NCBI GenBank assembly: GCA_015067025.1
Contig: SVNC01000010.1
Location: 1-64,000, forward strand
Direction: 5' to 3'
Origin: Oscillospiraceae bacterium
GTDB taxonomy: Bacteria > Bacillota > Clostridia > Oscillospirales > Ruminococcaceae
DNA: 64,000 bases
The notes beneath the pieces were generated by a model that saw only the letters and a program-made list of their open reading frames with translations, was not told the DNA's origin and made no database searches. The translations under genes were made by a program, and so were the position numbers. This document shows, piece after piece, positions 34,138 through 42,578 of this stretch (the stretch's first letter is position 1; each line of letters starts with the position of its first letter).

Positions 34138-36177
34138 TCAGCTTCTGCCGAAGAAATGCTCAAGTTTTGCTCTTGATAATTCTATCATAACCGGTCTGCC
34201 GTGAGGGCAGAATCTTATCTTTTCGTCATTGTATACTCTTCTTGCCAGTGCGTCAAGCTGAGCTATATCGGTACGATCGTTTGCCTTTATAGCAGACTTG
34301 CACGCCATAGAATGAAGTATATCGTCGTACATCGCACCGCTTTGCTCGGTGTTGCCCTGCATCAGTCTTTCTGCTATAAGCGACACCAACTCCTGAGGTG
34401 TACATCTTACCACCGTCGGCATTGCTGTAACCGATACCGTAAGATCGTCCTCAAACATAAGCTCAAGTCCCGTCTGCTCCACAAAGCTGTAATATTCCTG
34501 CAAAGCATTATACTCCTCGGCGGAAAGTCTTATCTCCGTTCTGTCGATAAGTAGCTGTGAACTGTCGAAGAATTCTTCTTTAAGCTTTTCAAAGCGTATT
34601 CTTTCGTGAGCGGCGTGCTTATCAATAAGGATAAGTTTTTCTTCCGCTTCACATATAATATAGGTTGCAGAAAATTCTCCTATCACCCTTATTTCCTTTT
34701 CAGGTTCGGGCTCTTCGGTTTTAATTACCGTGTGTGGAGTATATTTCGGAGTGCTGTCAGAATTTATTGCAGCATTTATGTATTTAAAGCCGCTCTGCTC
34801 CTCTGATTTTTCTTCTACGGCAGGCTGTGAAAGCGGGATGACTTCTTCAGCCTTATTTTCAGGAATTTTGGATGTGGTTTTCTGTTCCTGAACGGAAATT
34901 TCAATAGTTTCCTTTATTTCTTCCTTTACATTCTGCAAGGAGTTTTTCACGTTATACTCTGCCCTTGTACTGTGAAAAGCAGGTGTTACGGGAATGTTTT
35001 TCGGATACACCGTTTGTACGTTTACTTCTTCTGTTTTTATTTCTGTAACAGGTGCTGTAATTTTTTCTGTAAGCGTCTGCTGAATGGCAGGCTTTATCTC
35101 AGGATTTTTTGCAAAATAATCTGCTCTGCTTTCATACTTTGGTTTTGCAGGCTCGGCGGGCTTCAATTCTATCTGCTTTTTATCGTTTGCGCAGTTTACG
35201 AGTGCATTCTTAGTTGCAAGGTAGACCGCATCAAAGACCGGCTTTTCATAAGCAAAACGAATTTCCGTCTTTGCGGGATGTACGTTTACGTCCACAGTTT
35301 CAGGTCTTATCTTTATAAAAATCACACAGGCAGGAAATTTTCCGACCATAATACTGTTGCGGTAGGCTTCTTCAAGTGCCGCCATACAGGTGGTACTTTT
35401 TATATATCTGTTATTTACGAAAAAGGTTTGCATACTGCGGCTTGCTCTGCAAAAAAGCGGAGATGACACAAAGCCCGTTACCTCTATATCGTTGATAGAA
35501 AAGTCAACCGGTACAAAGCTTTCTGCGAGCTGTCTGCCAAAGACTGCCTTTATAGTGCTGATAAGTGAGCCGTCACCAAAGGTCAGCCTTACGCTTTTAT
35601 TATCTCTTATAAAGCGGAAGCTGATGTCAGGGTGTGCAAGAGCAAGCTTATCTACGACTGACGCTATAAAGTTACCCTCGGATACGTCCTTTTTTAAGAA
35701 TTTAAGTCTCGCGGGAGTGTTGTAGAATAGATCTCTTATAATTACCGTTGTACCATTGGGACAGCCGCAGGATTCGTATTCCGTCTGCTCGCCGCCCTCG
35801 ATCTTATATCTACCGCCAAGCTCGTCACATTCTCTTTTTGTCATCATTTCGACTCTGGCAACCGCCGCAACTGACGCTAAAGCTTCGCCACGGAAACCCA
35901 TAGTTCCGATACAGTCAAGGTCATCCGCTTTTCTTATCTTGCTTGTGGCATGACGAAGGAAAGCCGTCGGTATTTCAGAAAAAGCTATACCACAGCCATC
36001 ATCGGTGATACGCATATAGCTTATACCACCGCTTTTTATTTCAATTGTAATGTGCTTTGCACCTGCGTCAACGGAATTTTCGATAAGCTCCTTTATAACG
36101 GACGAGGGTCTTTCGATGACCTCGCCTGCCGCTATAAGCTCCGCTACGCTCTTATCAAGTAACTGTATTGTCGGCAT
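34138..36177 (-). CDS. mutL: DNA mismatch repair protein MutL with endonuclease motif
   Basis: A 679-residue MutL. The N-terminal GHKL ATPase has IAAGEVIERPSSVIKELIENS, TDDGCGI, HATSKI and GFRGEALASVA. A variable Pro/Glu-rich linker (about 335-490) leads to the C-terminal dimer domain, which contains the metal-endonuclease motif DKHAAHERIRFE and the zinc-site motif CPHGRP. This is therefore the nicking type of MutL found in bacteria lacking MutH. It lies 13 nt after mutS in one operon. Confidence 0.97.
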   Translation of the reverse strand: MPTIQLLDKSVAELIAAGEVIERPSSVIKELIENSVDAGAKHITIEIKSGGISYMRITDDGCGIAFSEIPTAFLRHATSKIRKADDLDCIGTMGFRGEALASVAAVARVEMMTKRECDELGGRYKIEGGEQTEYESCGCPNGTTVIIRDLFYNTPARLKFLKKDVSEGNFIASVVDKLALAHPDISFRFIRDNKSVRLTFGDGSLISTIKAVFGRQLAESFVPVDFSINDIEVTGFVSSPLFCRASRSMQTFFVNNRYIKSTTCMAALEEAYRNSIMVGKFPACVIFIKIRPETVDVNVHPAKTEIRFAYEKPVFDAVYLATKNALVNCANDKKQIELKPAEPAKPKYESRADYFAKNPEIKPAIQQTLTEKITAPVTEIKTEEVNVQTVYPKNIPVTPAFHSTRAEYNVKNSLQNVKEEIKETIEISVQEQKTTSKIPENKAEEVIPLSQPAVEEKSEEQSGFKYINAAINSDSTPKYTPHTVIKTEEPEPEKEIRVIGEFSATYIICEAEEKLILIDKHAAHERIRFEKLKEEFFDSSQLLIDRTEIRLSAEEYNALQEYYSFVEQTGLELMFEDDLTVSVTAMPTVVRCTPQELVSLIAERLMQGNTEQSGAMYDDILHSMACKSAIKANDRTDIAQLDALARRVYNDEKIRFCPHGRPVMIELSRAKLEHFFGRS

Positions 36178-36190
36178 TGGTTTTCCTTTT

Positions 36191-38800
36191 TTATCCTAAC
36201 ATATCCTTTAATTCTTCAAGCTTTGCATAGGCTTCTCTCGGTGTCATATCATCAAGGTCAAGGGACTTTATTTCGTTTATAACATTCTGTCTGCCGATAG
36301 CTTCAAAGTCTATCTGCGTTTCTTCCTCTTCCTTGGCTCTCAGCTCCAGCTCTCTCTGAATTTTCGGTGCTTTTTCCATTCCCGACAGAAGCACCTTTGC
36401 TCTGTCTATCACCTTCTGAGGCAGTCCTGCAAGCTTTGCTACCTGAATACCGTAGCTTTCGTCCGTACCGCCTTCTACTATCTTGTGAAGGAATTTTATA
36501 TCATCGCCGTTACGCTTTACCTTTACGCTGAAGTTACGGACGCCGCTCTGCTCATTTTCGAGAGAGATAAGCTCGTGGTAGTGGGTTGCAAACAAGGTCT
36601 TACAGCCGATAGCCTTTGAATTAATATGCTCCGCTACTGCCTTTGCTATAGAAATACCGTCAAAGGTGGACGTACCTCTGCCTATCTCGTCTAAAATTAC
36701 AAGGCTCTTTGACGTAGCTTCATTCAGTATTTCTGCAACCTCGGTCATTTCCACCATAAAGGTTGACTGGCCTGCACTGAGGTCATCGCTTGCACCTACT
36801 CGTGTGAATATCTTATCCACAACGCCAAGCTTTGCATAGGATGCGGGTACAAAGCAGCCAATCTGCGCCATAAGTACGATTACCGCCACCTGACGCATAA
36901 AGGTGGATTTACCCGACATATTAGGTCCTGTTATGATCATCAGTCGGTTCTGCTTTAAATCGAGGTAAACGTCGTTAGGAGTAAAGAGTACGTCGTTCAC
37001 CATCTTTTCAACTACCGGATGTCTGCCGTCCTTTATGTCAATTATACTATCCTGTGCCATAAAGGGTCTTGTGTAGTTATTTTCTATTGATGTATCGGCA
37101 AAGCTGCAAAGGACGTCCAGTGCCGCTACCGATTCAGCAGTCTGCTGTATCTCGTCAAGGTGAGATGTGATAAACTCTCTTATCTCGGAGAATATCTCCG
37201 CTTCAAGAGCGAGTATCTTATCATTTGCACCAAGTATTTCCGTTTCAATCTTTTTAAGCTCGTCGGTTATGTAGCGTTCGCCGTTAGTGAGAGTCTGACG
37301 TCTTACGTATCTATCGGGTACGAGGGAGATATTCCCCTTTGACACCTCGATATAATAGCCGAATACTCTGTTATAGCCCACCCGGAGGTTTTTGATACCG
37401 GTAAGCTCCTTTTCCTTACTTTCAATTTCGGCAAGCAGTTCCTTACCGCCGCCTGTTATATTACGGAGTCTGTCAAGCTCCTCGTTAAAGCCGTCAGCAA
37501 TATAACCGCCGTCCTTTGTGAGTGCGGGAGGATTTTCCGTAATCGCACGAAGGACTAAATCCGCTATATCCTGAAGGGGACTAATTTTCTTATTCAAACT
37601 GTTTGTAAGCTGTGTGCTTATCTGTTCTAAATCAGCTTTAAGCTGAGGTAATGCCGCACAGGTAACACCAAGGGCGTATACGTCCTTTGGGTTTGCGGTC
37701 TTATATACGATCCTTGTCATAAGTCGTTCAAGGTCGTATATTCTGTCAAGGTCTGATTTTAAATCGTAAAGCACCGCAGAATTATTTATAAGTGCCTCTA
37801 CTGCATCGTGTCTGCGGATAATTCCTGCGGTATCCGTAAGAGGCTGTTCTATCGTCTGTCGGAGTTTTCTTCTGCCCATTGAGGTAGAAGTCTTATCAAG
37901 CACCCATAAAAGAGAACCCTTTTTCTCACCGTTTCTCATAGTTTCGGTAAGCTCTAAGTTTCTTCTCGCGGTAAGACCAAGCTCCATATATTCTCTTCCT
38001 GAATGTACGCTGAGCTTTACAAAGCGTTTTGCACCGCTTCTCTGGGCACGATAAAGATAACGCAGTAAGGCACATAATGCCCTGAAAGCATTTTCTTTTC
38101 CCAAAAGCCCGATATCTTCGGCATTTTTACCGCCGAACTGGGTAGTGATCTCACTTGTATCACTATCGGAGAATTCTTCGTCCGATAAAAGCTCTGCTGA
38201 GCATTTTGCAAATCTTGTCTTTATGAATTTATGTACCTGTTCCAGTTCCAAAAAATCCTCGTTGAACAAAAGCTCAACGGGTGTGTATCGTGAAAATTCG
38301 CTTATAATTTCATCGTTTGTCTTTTTTCCCTTTGCTATTTCAAAGGCGTGCACTTCACCCGTGGAAATATCCGCAAAGACAAGACCGTAGCCTGTCTTTC
38401 CTGCATAGATGCAGGAAATGTAGTTGTTTACACCCTCTTCAAGCATTGAAGCTTCAATAACGGTTCCTGCACTGACAAGGCGGACTATGTCTCTTTCAAC
38501 AAGTCCCTTCGATAATGCAGGGTCGGTGGTCTGTTCACAGATAGCTACCTTAAAGCCCTTGTCAATAAGCTTTTTGATATAACCCTCGCAGGAATGATGA
38601 GGTACGCCGCACATGGGAGTACCCGCCCTTGCCGTAAGAGTAAGCTCCAGCTCCTTTGACGCCACAAGAGCATCCTCATTGAACATCTCGTAAAAATCTC
38701 CGAGACGATAAAAAAGGATGTAATCCTTGTAATTTTTCTTGATGTCAACGTACTGCTGCATCATAGGGGTAAGCTTTTCTCCCTTTTTTTCTTCTGACAA
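36191..38800 (-). CDS. mutS: DNA mismatch repair protein MutS
   Basis: An 869-residue MutS. The mismatch-reading Phe-x-Glu motif is in FYRLGDFYEMF, and the connector, lever and clamp domains follow. The ABC ATPase has Walker A GPNMSGKST, the signature region and Walker B (SLVILDEIGRGTSTFDG), ending with an ATHYHEL segment. Translation starts at TTG with GAAAGGAATGAG upstream. It is first in a mutS-mutL-miaA-hfq run. The 235-bp gap upstream carries a pair of palindromic elements. Confidence 0.97.
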   Translation of the reverse strand: MSEEKKGEKLTPMMQQYVDIKKNYKDYILFYRLGDFYEMFNEDALVASKELELTLTARAGTPMCGVPHHSCEGYIKKLIDKGFKVAICEQTTDPALSKGLVERDIVRLVSAGTVIEASMLEEGVNNYISCIYAGKTGYGLVFADISTGEVHAFEIAKGKKTNDEIISEFSRYTPVELLFNEDFLELEQVHKFIKTRFAKCSAELLSDEEFSDSDTSEITTQFGGKNAEDIGLLGKENAFRALCALLRYLYRAQRSGAKRFVKLSVHSGREYMELGLTARRNLELTETMRNGEKKGSLLWVLDKTSTSMGRRKLRQTIEQPLTDTAGIIRRHDAVEALINNSAVLYDLKSDLDRIYDLERLMTRIVYKTANPKDVYALGVTCAALPQLKADLEQISTQLTNSLNKKISPLQDIADLVLRAITENPPALTKDGGYIADGFNEELDRLRNITGGGKELLAEIESKEKELTGIKNLRVGYNRVFGYYIEVSKGNISLVPDRYVRRQTLTNGERYITDELKKIETEILGANDKILALEAEIFSEIREFITSHLDEIQQTAESVAALDVLCSFADTSIENNYTRPFMAQDSIIDIKDGRHPVVEKMVNDVLFTPNDVYLDLKQNRLMIITGPNMSGKSTFMRQVAVIVLMAQIGCFVPASYAKLGVVDKIFTRVGASDDLSAGQSTFMVEMTEVAEILNEATSKSLVILDEIGRGTSTFDGISIAKAVAEHINSKAIGCKTLFATHYHELISLENEQSGVRNFSVKVKRNGDDIKFLHKIVEGGTDESYGIQVAKLAGLPQKVIDRAKVLLSGMEKAPKIQRELELRAKEEEETQIDFEAIGRQNVINEIKSLDLDDMTPREAYAKLEELKDMLG

Positions 38801-38842
38801 GTTATCTCATTCCTTTCGGGTAAGTTTAAAATCATATTTTAT

Positions 38843-38910
38843 CCGTAGCAGTTTGCAAAGCAAACTGCGTAGATTTAAACAAAACTAAAAGTTTTCAGTT
38901 TTGTGTTTGT
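38843..38910. repeat. palindromic element, copy A, between mutS and ylbF
   Basis: CCGTAGCAG opens a perfect hairpin (GCAGTTTGC-AAA-GCAAACTGC, 38848-38868), followed by GTAGATT and a second AT-rich hairpin region containing ACAAAACTAAAAGTTTT. The order of parts matches copy B 110 bp downstream. Confidence 0.7.
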
Positions 38911-38956
38911 TTTTAAAAACCTAAAATAAATCGTTGATTTAAAACAAGCATCAAGC

Positions 38957-39037
38957 CCGTAGCAGTTTTTCAGAAAATCTTCGATTTTCTGAAAAATCTG
39001 CGTAGATTCAGACAAAACTAAAAGTTTTGTCTGAATT
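38957..39037. repeat. palindromic element, copy B, adjoining the ylbF-like gene end
   Basis: CCCGTAGCAG opens a long hairpin (38962-39001, arms meeting at AAAATC-TTC-GATTTT), followed by GTAGATT and a perfect 13-bp inverted repeat TTCAGACAAAACT / AGTTTTGTCTGAA (39007-39035). The last arm touches the ylbF-like stop codon, so on the minus strand it may also end that transcript. Confidence 0.75.
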
Positions 39038-39443
39038 AGTGGCAACCTCCACAGGTTGCACATGAACCTGAGCAAGCGCTGATCTCGCAAGTGTCGGGAT
39101 CTTCACCGTCACAGCACATACCGATGATCATATTGATATCGCCTACAAGCTTGTCCATACCCTGCTTCGCCATTGTGAAGTCAGCCATGTGTTCGTTCTG
39201 CATAATAAGAGTGTAGAGCTTCTGCATTTCCTTATTAGCTTCTTCGATCTTTGCTTCGTCCTTTTCTTCAGCACTCTTGCTCATTTCAAGACCTAACTGC
39301 TGTCTCTTTAAGTTGAATTCGCCGATGAGCTTCTGAAGTTCTTCATCGTTGTCGTTGGCAATCTTTGCTTCGTTGTATGCAATATAACGCTCGTCTGCCT
39401 GAATTGCCTTACCAAGTTCTCTTGCTGCTTTAATTGCGTCCAT
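39036..39443 (-). CDS. YlbF/RicF-family regulator with a cysteine-rich C-terminus
   Basis: A 135-residue all-helical protein of the YlbF/YmcA family: AARELGKAIQADERYIAYNEAK at the start, then heptad-like helices to about residue 105. The last 27 residues hold seven cysteines (MCCDGEDPDTC, then CSGSCATCGGCH). In Bacillus the YlbF-YmcA-YaaT complex carries iron-sulfur clusters and controls RNase Y-dependent mRNA maturation, sporulation and competence. Here the cysteines could bind such a cluster. It is placed between miaB and mutS; the ribosome site is AAGGAGAACAG. Confidence 0.85.
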   Translation of the reverse strand: MDAIKAARELGKAIQADERYIAYNEAKIANDNDEELQKLIGEFNLKRQQLGLEMSKSAEEKDEAKIEEANKEMQKLYTLIMQNEHMADFTMAKQGMDKLVGDINMIIGMCCDGEDPDTCEISACSGSCATCGGCH

Positions 39444-39491
39444 TTTTTCTGTTCTCCTTTAAATTAAATTTGATTTGAATAATTTATACAA

Positions 39492-40901
39492 TCAATCGGT
39501 TTCTCCGACTAATTCTCCTACAATTGCCCAGGGACACGATTTTGTAATCTTAACGTTTACGTACTGTCCTATCATATCCTTTGTACCGTTGAAATCAACG
39601 ATAACGCCGTGTCTTGAGTGACCCGTCATAAGTCCGTCTGCGGTCCTGCCTATACCCTCGCAGAGCACTCTCACCGTCTGACCTATAAAGCGTTCATAAG
39701 CTTTTTCGCCTACGGCGTTCTGTACTTCAAGCAGTTCTCTGAACCATACACCCTTTTCTTCGTCAGAAATGGGGTCGGGCATCTCAGCCGCCTTTGTCCC
39801 CTCACGCTTACTGTAGATAAAGGTGAAGGCACTGTCGTACTTTACAGTTTTCATAAGCTCTAAGGTTTCTTTAAAATCCTCGTAGGTCTCACCGGGGAAG
39901 CCTACTATGATATCGGTGGTAAGTGCAACATCGGGTATACGCTTTTTAGCATAATCAACAAGCTTTAAATAATGCTCCTTGTTATAGTGCCTGTTCATTT
40001 CCTTTAATATTCTGTCACTACCTGACTGTACCGGTAAATGCAGATGATAAGAAATGTGCTTGCTATCAGCTATCGTATCTATAAGCTCATAGGTGCAGTC
40101 CTTAGGGTGAGAGGTCATAAAGCTTATCTTGAAATCTCCCTCTATACTGTCAAGTCTTCTTAAAAGCTCAGAAAAGCTGACATCATATTCTTTACCATAG
40201 GAATTGACGTTCTGACCTAAAAGGAGTATTTCCTTATAGCCGTCCTTTACAAGTCCCGCTACTTCATTAAATACATCTTCGGGCTTTCTCGAACGTTCTC
40301 TTCCTCTTACGTAAGGCACTATGCAGTAGGTACAGAAATTATTACAGCCATACATTATAGGCACGCTTGCCTTTACCTTGCTCTCACGAAGTACCGGCAG
40401 TCCTTCGGCGATAACTCCGTCGCAATCGGGTATAGATAAGGTCCTTTTTTTATCGGATAATTTTTCGTATATCATCTGAGGGAGCGTATGCATTACGTGT
40501 GTGCCGAAGATGATATCTACCTGAGGAAAGGACTTTCTCATTTTTGCCGCAATATGCTCCTGCTGTACCATACAGCCGCCTACTGCTATTATAAGATCAC
40601 GGTTATTTTCCTTAAGCTTTTTTAAAGCTCCCACGTTGCCGAATACTCTGTCCTCTGCATTTTCTCTAACTGCACAGGTATTGAATAAGATAAGATCAGC
40701 ATTATCCGTTTCTCTTGTAAAGCCGTAGCCCATAAGAGCAAGCATTCCCTTTATCTTTTCGCCGTCGCTGACGTTCTGCTGACAGCCGAAGCTGTGAACG
40801 TGGGCTAAGGGTATTTCAGGAAGTTTACCGTTTATTTCTTTTATTTTTGCTATATATTCACGCTGGAGCATAAGCTCCTTTTCGCTGACTTCTGTTATCA
40901 T
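39492..40901 (-). CDS. miaB: tRNA-2-methylthio-N6-dimethylallyladenosine synthase
   Basis: A 469-residue radical-SAM methylthiotransferase. The N-terminal UPF0004 domain has its three cysteines (SFGCQQNVSD, FNTCAVRENAEDR, VGGCMVQQEH), the radical-SAM cluster motif is CNNFCTYCIVPYVRGRERSR, and a C-terminal TRAM domain follows (QTVRVLCEGIG...). It adds the methylthio group to i6A37, the product of MiaA. It has its own promoter and a GGCGGAGAAAA site before the ATG. Confidence 0.97.
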   Translation of the reverse strand: MITEVSEKELMLQREYIAKIKEINGKLPEIPLAHVHSFGCQQNVSDGEKIKGMLALMGYGFTRETDNADLILFNTCAVRENAEDRVFGNVGALKKLKENNRDLIIAVGGCMVQQEHIAAKMRKSFPQVDIIFGTHVMHTLPQMIYEKLSDKKRTLSIPDCDGVIAEGLPVLRESKVKASVPIMYGCNNFCTYCIVPYVRGRERSRKPEDVFNEVAGLVKDGYKEILLLGQNVNSYGKEYDVSFSELLRRLDSIEGDFKISFMTSHPKDCTYELIDTIADSKHISYHLHLPVQSGSDRILKEMNRHYNKEHYLKLVDYAKKRIPDVALTTDIIVGFPGETYEDFKETLELMKTVKYDSAFTFIYSKREGTKAAEMPDPISDEEKGVWFRELLEVQNAVGEKAYERFIGQTVRVLCEGIGRTADGLMTGHSRHGVIVDFNGTKDMIGQYVNVKITKSCPWAIVGELVGETD

Positions 40902-40956
40902 TTTTCTCCGCCTTTTAGCATTTGATTTCTTTTTTCTGCATAGTATACCAAATTAT

Positions 40957-40985
40957 ATTTTATCATATTCCGAGGATTTTATCAA
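40957..40985 (-). promoter_or_regulatory. promoter of miaB
   Basis: On the minus strand TTGATA (40985-40980) and TAAAAT (40962-40957) are separated by 17 bp, starting transcription about 50 nt before miaB. Confidence 0.6.
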
Positions 40986-40998
40986 GCGGTTTCTTGAC

Positions 40999-41026
40999 AA
41001 AAAATGTCCCGATTTTCATCGGGACA
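40999..41026 (-). terminator. terminator of the ketoisomerase gene
   Basis: A perfect 9-bp stem TGTCCCGAT / ATCGGGACA with a 4-nt loop (41005-41026) follows the ketoisomerase stop by 26 nt, with TTTTTT on the minus-strand 3' side. Confidence 0.85.
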
Positions 41027-41052
41027 AAAAATTTAATATACATATATGACGT

Positions 41053-41448
41053 TCACTTGGTCGACGCGACAAAGTCTTCATAATTTCTGATATAGTCGTC
41101 CTCGCTGTAATGCTCGGATGCCGCAACAAGAAGTACCGCATCGGGAGAGAAATCGAAAATCTTTCTCCATACTCCGTGACCTATATAAAGTCCCTCAGCA
41201 GGATCGTCAAGAGTTACCGTTTTACTTTCTGTACCGTCATCAAGGGTAACCTTCATACTGCCGTGAATGGCAATGTACACCTGCTGAAGATTTTTGTGGG
41301 AATGAAAACCTCTTTCTATACCCTCTCCGACTCCGTAGATATAATAAAGTCTCTTTATCTCGAAAGGGATCTCTGCCATAGTTTCTGCTACTACAAGCTG
41401 TCCTCTGCTATCACCGTGAAGCTGAAATTTCATCATTTTTGTATCCAT
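41053..41448 (-). CDS. dTDP-6-deoxy-hexulose 3,4-ketoisomerase (FdtA/QdtA-like)
   Basis: A 131-residue cupin of the FdtA/QdtA/WxcM family. The motifs RGQLVVAE near the start, GVGEGIERGFHSHKNLQQV (catalytic histidines) and LYIGHGVWRKIFDFS are characteristic. It moves the keto group of dTDP-4-keto-6-deoxyglucose from C4 to C3, giving the substrate for a C3 aminotransferase. The matching rfbA, rfbB, aminotransferase and acetyltransferase genes lie 10 kb away on the other strand. FdtA and QdtA differ in C4 stereochemistry, which I cannot decide. The ATG at 41448 has AAAGGAAAAAG upstream. Confidence 0.87.
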   Translation of the reverse strand: MDTKMMKFQLHGDSRGQLVVAETMAEIPFEIKRLYYIYGVGEGIERGFHSHKNLQQVYIAIHGSMKVTLDDGTESKTVTLDDPAEGLYIGHGVWRKIFDFSPDAVLLVAASEHYSEDDYIRNYEDFVASTK

Positions 41449-41472
41449 TTTTCTTTTTCCTTTCAAGTGCGT

Positions 41473-42399
41473 TTATTTTTTTATGAGCTTTCTTACAAAC
41501 ATTACGGGATGAGTAACGTAGTAGGAAATCTTTATCAGTGCTGTTTTAAAGGGCTTATCCTTGTTTTTAAGAAGCTTTAAGGAATATTTGTACTGCTTTA
41601 TCGAAGTAAGCTTATCTTTTTTAAATTCCTCGTATTTTCTTTTTGCTTCTTCCACGTCGTCAACGTAAGGATACACCTCGTATTCCTGGACCCTGTCCGC
41701 ATCCTCTTCAAAAGCTTTATTGAGCTTTTTATAGGAGCTTATACCGCCTGTGTTGTATCTTACGACGATCCTGTCAAAGAAACGTATCTTCTCTCCCATT
41801 CTGAGAAGACGTAAATTCATCGAGTGATCCTCAATGTATTTTATTTTTTTATTAAAATAACCGTATTTTTCTATACACTCTCTTGAGCGTGCCGTACAGC
41901 AACCGAATATATAATTCACGGTAGACAAAGACGTAAAAAGCTCCTTTGGCGTAAGCTCGGTTATATTCTTTATCTGCTCCTCGGTGGGCTGTATTCCGAC
42001 AAATTCATTTTCCGTATACACAGCCATTTTCGCCGTGGAAACCAGTGCCCCAGTCCTGTCAAAAAACTCTACCCAATCGGTAATAACGTTGCTGTCATAG
42101 AAAAAATCGTCACATCCAAGACAGAAAATATATTTTCCCGTTGATTCCTTTATTGCACGGTTGATAGAATAAACCGTACCTTTATTCTCGCTGTTGCAAA
42201 GGATTTTTACAGTTTTGAAATTTTCCTTCTTGTTTTGATTTATATAATCAGATACTTTATTTTCTTCAAAGTTTTCAGAGCCGTCGTCTATAACTATATA
42301 TTCCACCTCGGGATAGTTCTGACTGAGTACTGAATCTATTGATTCAAACAATACGTCCGAGTTATATGACATTGATATAATACTGATCATTTTCCTCAT
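41473..42399 (-). CDS. family 2 glycosyltransferase
   Basis: A 308-residue GT-A fold glycosyltransferase. The N-terminus has the usual nucleotide-sugar strand (MISIISMSYNSDVLFESIDSVL, DDGSE), NKGTVYSINRAI and a GCDDFF metal-binding motif. The C-terminal part is basic and may lie on the membrane. The donor and acceptor are unknown. A longer reading to 42507 begins with a hydrophobic stretch upstream of the promoter and is rejected. It precedes the ketoisomerase gene in one short operon, so it may add the deoxyamino sugar. Confidence 0.87.
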   Translation of the reverse strand: MRKMISIISMSYNSDVLFESIDSVLSQNYPEVEYIVIDDGSENFEENKVSDYINQNKKENFKTVKILCNSENKGTVYSINRAIKESTGKYIFCLGCDDFFYDSNVITDWVEFFDRTGALVSTAKMAVYTENEFVGIQPTEEQIKNITELTPKELFTSLSTVNYIFGCCTARSRECIEKYGYFNKKIKYIEDHSMNLRLLRMGEKIRFFDRIVVRYNTGGISSYKKLNKAFEEDADRVQEYEVYPYVDDVEEAKRKYEEFKKDKLTSIKQYKYSLKLLKNKDKPFKTALIKISYYVTHPVMFVRKLIKK

Positions 42400-42446
42400 T
42401 TCACCACTACAGATAAGTATAGCAATCTTTAATTTATATACTAAGA

Positions 42447-42476
42447 AGTATAGCACAATTATTGCACACTTGTCAA
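42447..42476 (-). promoter_or_regulatory. promoter of the glycosyltransferase-ketoisomerase operon
   Basis: On the minus strand TTGACA (42476-42471) and TATACT (42452-42447) are separated by 18 bp. The decamer AAGTATAGCA occurs twice here (about 42415 and 42446). Confidence 0.65.
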
Positions 42477-42509
42477 CAAGGTAGGTTTTACATTTGTCTG
42501 TTATCAAGG

Positions 42510-42538
42510 TTGAAAATAAGCTTTATTTATGGTATAAT
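42510..42538 (+). promoter_or_regulatory. promoter of the GlfT2-like gene
   Basis: TTGAAA (42510-42515) and TATAAT (42533-42538) are separated by 17 bp, 40 nt before the ATG. It is back to back with the minus-strand promoter. Confidence 0.7.
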
Positions 42539-42578
42539 TATTTAGAAATCAACTTTACTTTTTACCGGCGGTGAAAAA

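Noticed and set aside
34972-35466. 164-codon plus-strand frame inside mutL
   Set aside because: Its composition is dominated by Cys, Phe and Tyr, it is antisense to mutL and has no ribosome site.
42400-42507. 36-codon N-terminal extension of the family 2 glycosyltransferase
   Set aside because: It runs across the promoter boxes at 42447-42476, so it cannot be part of that transcript.
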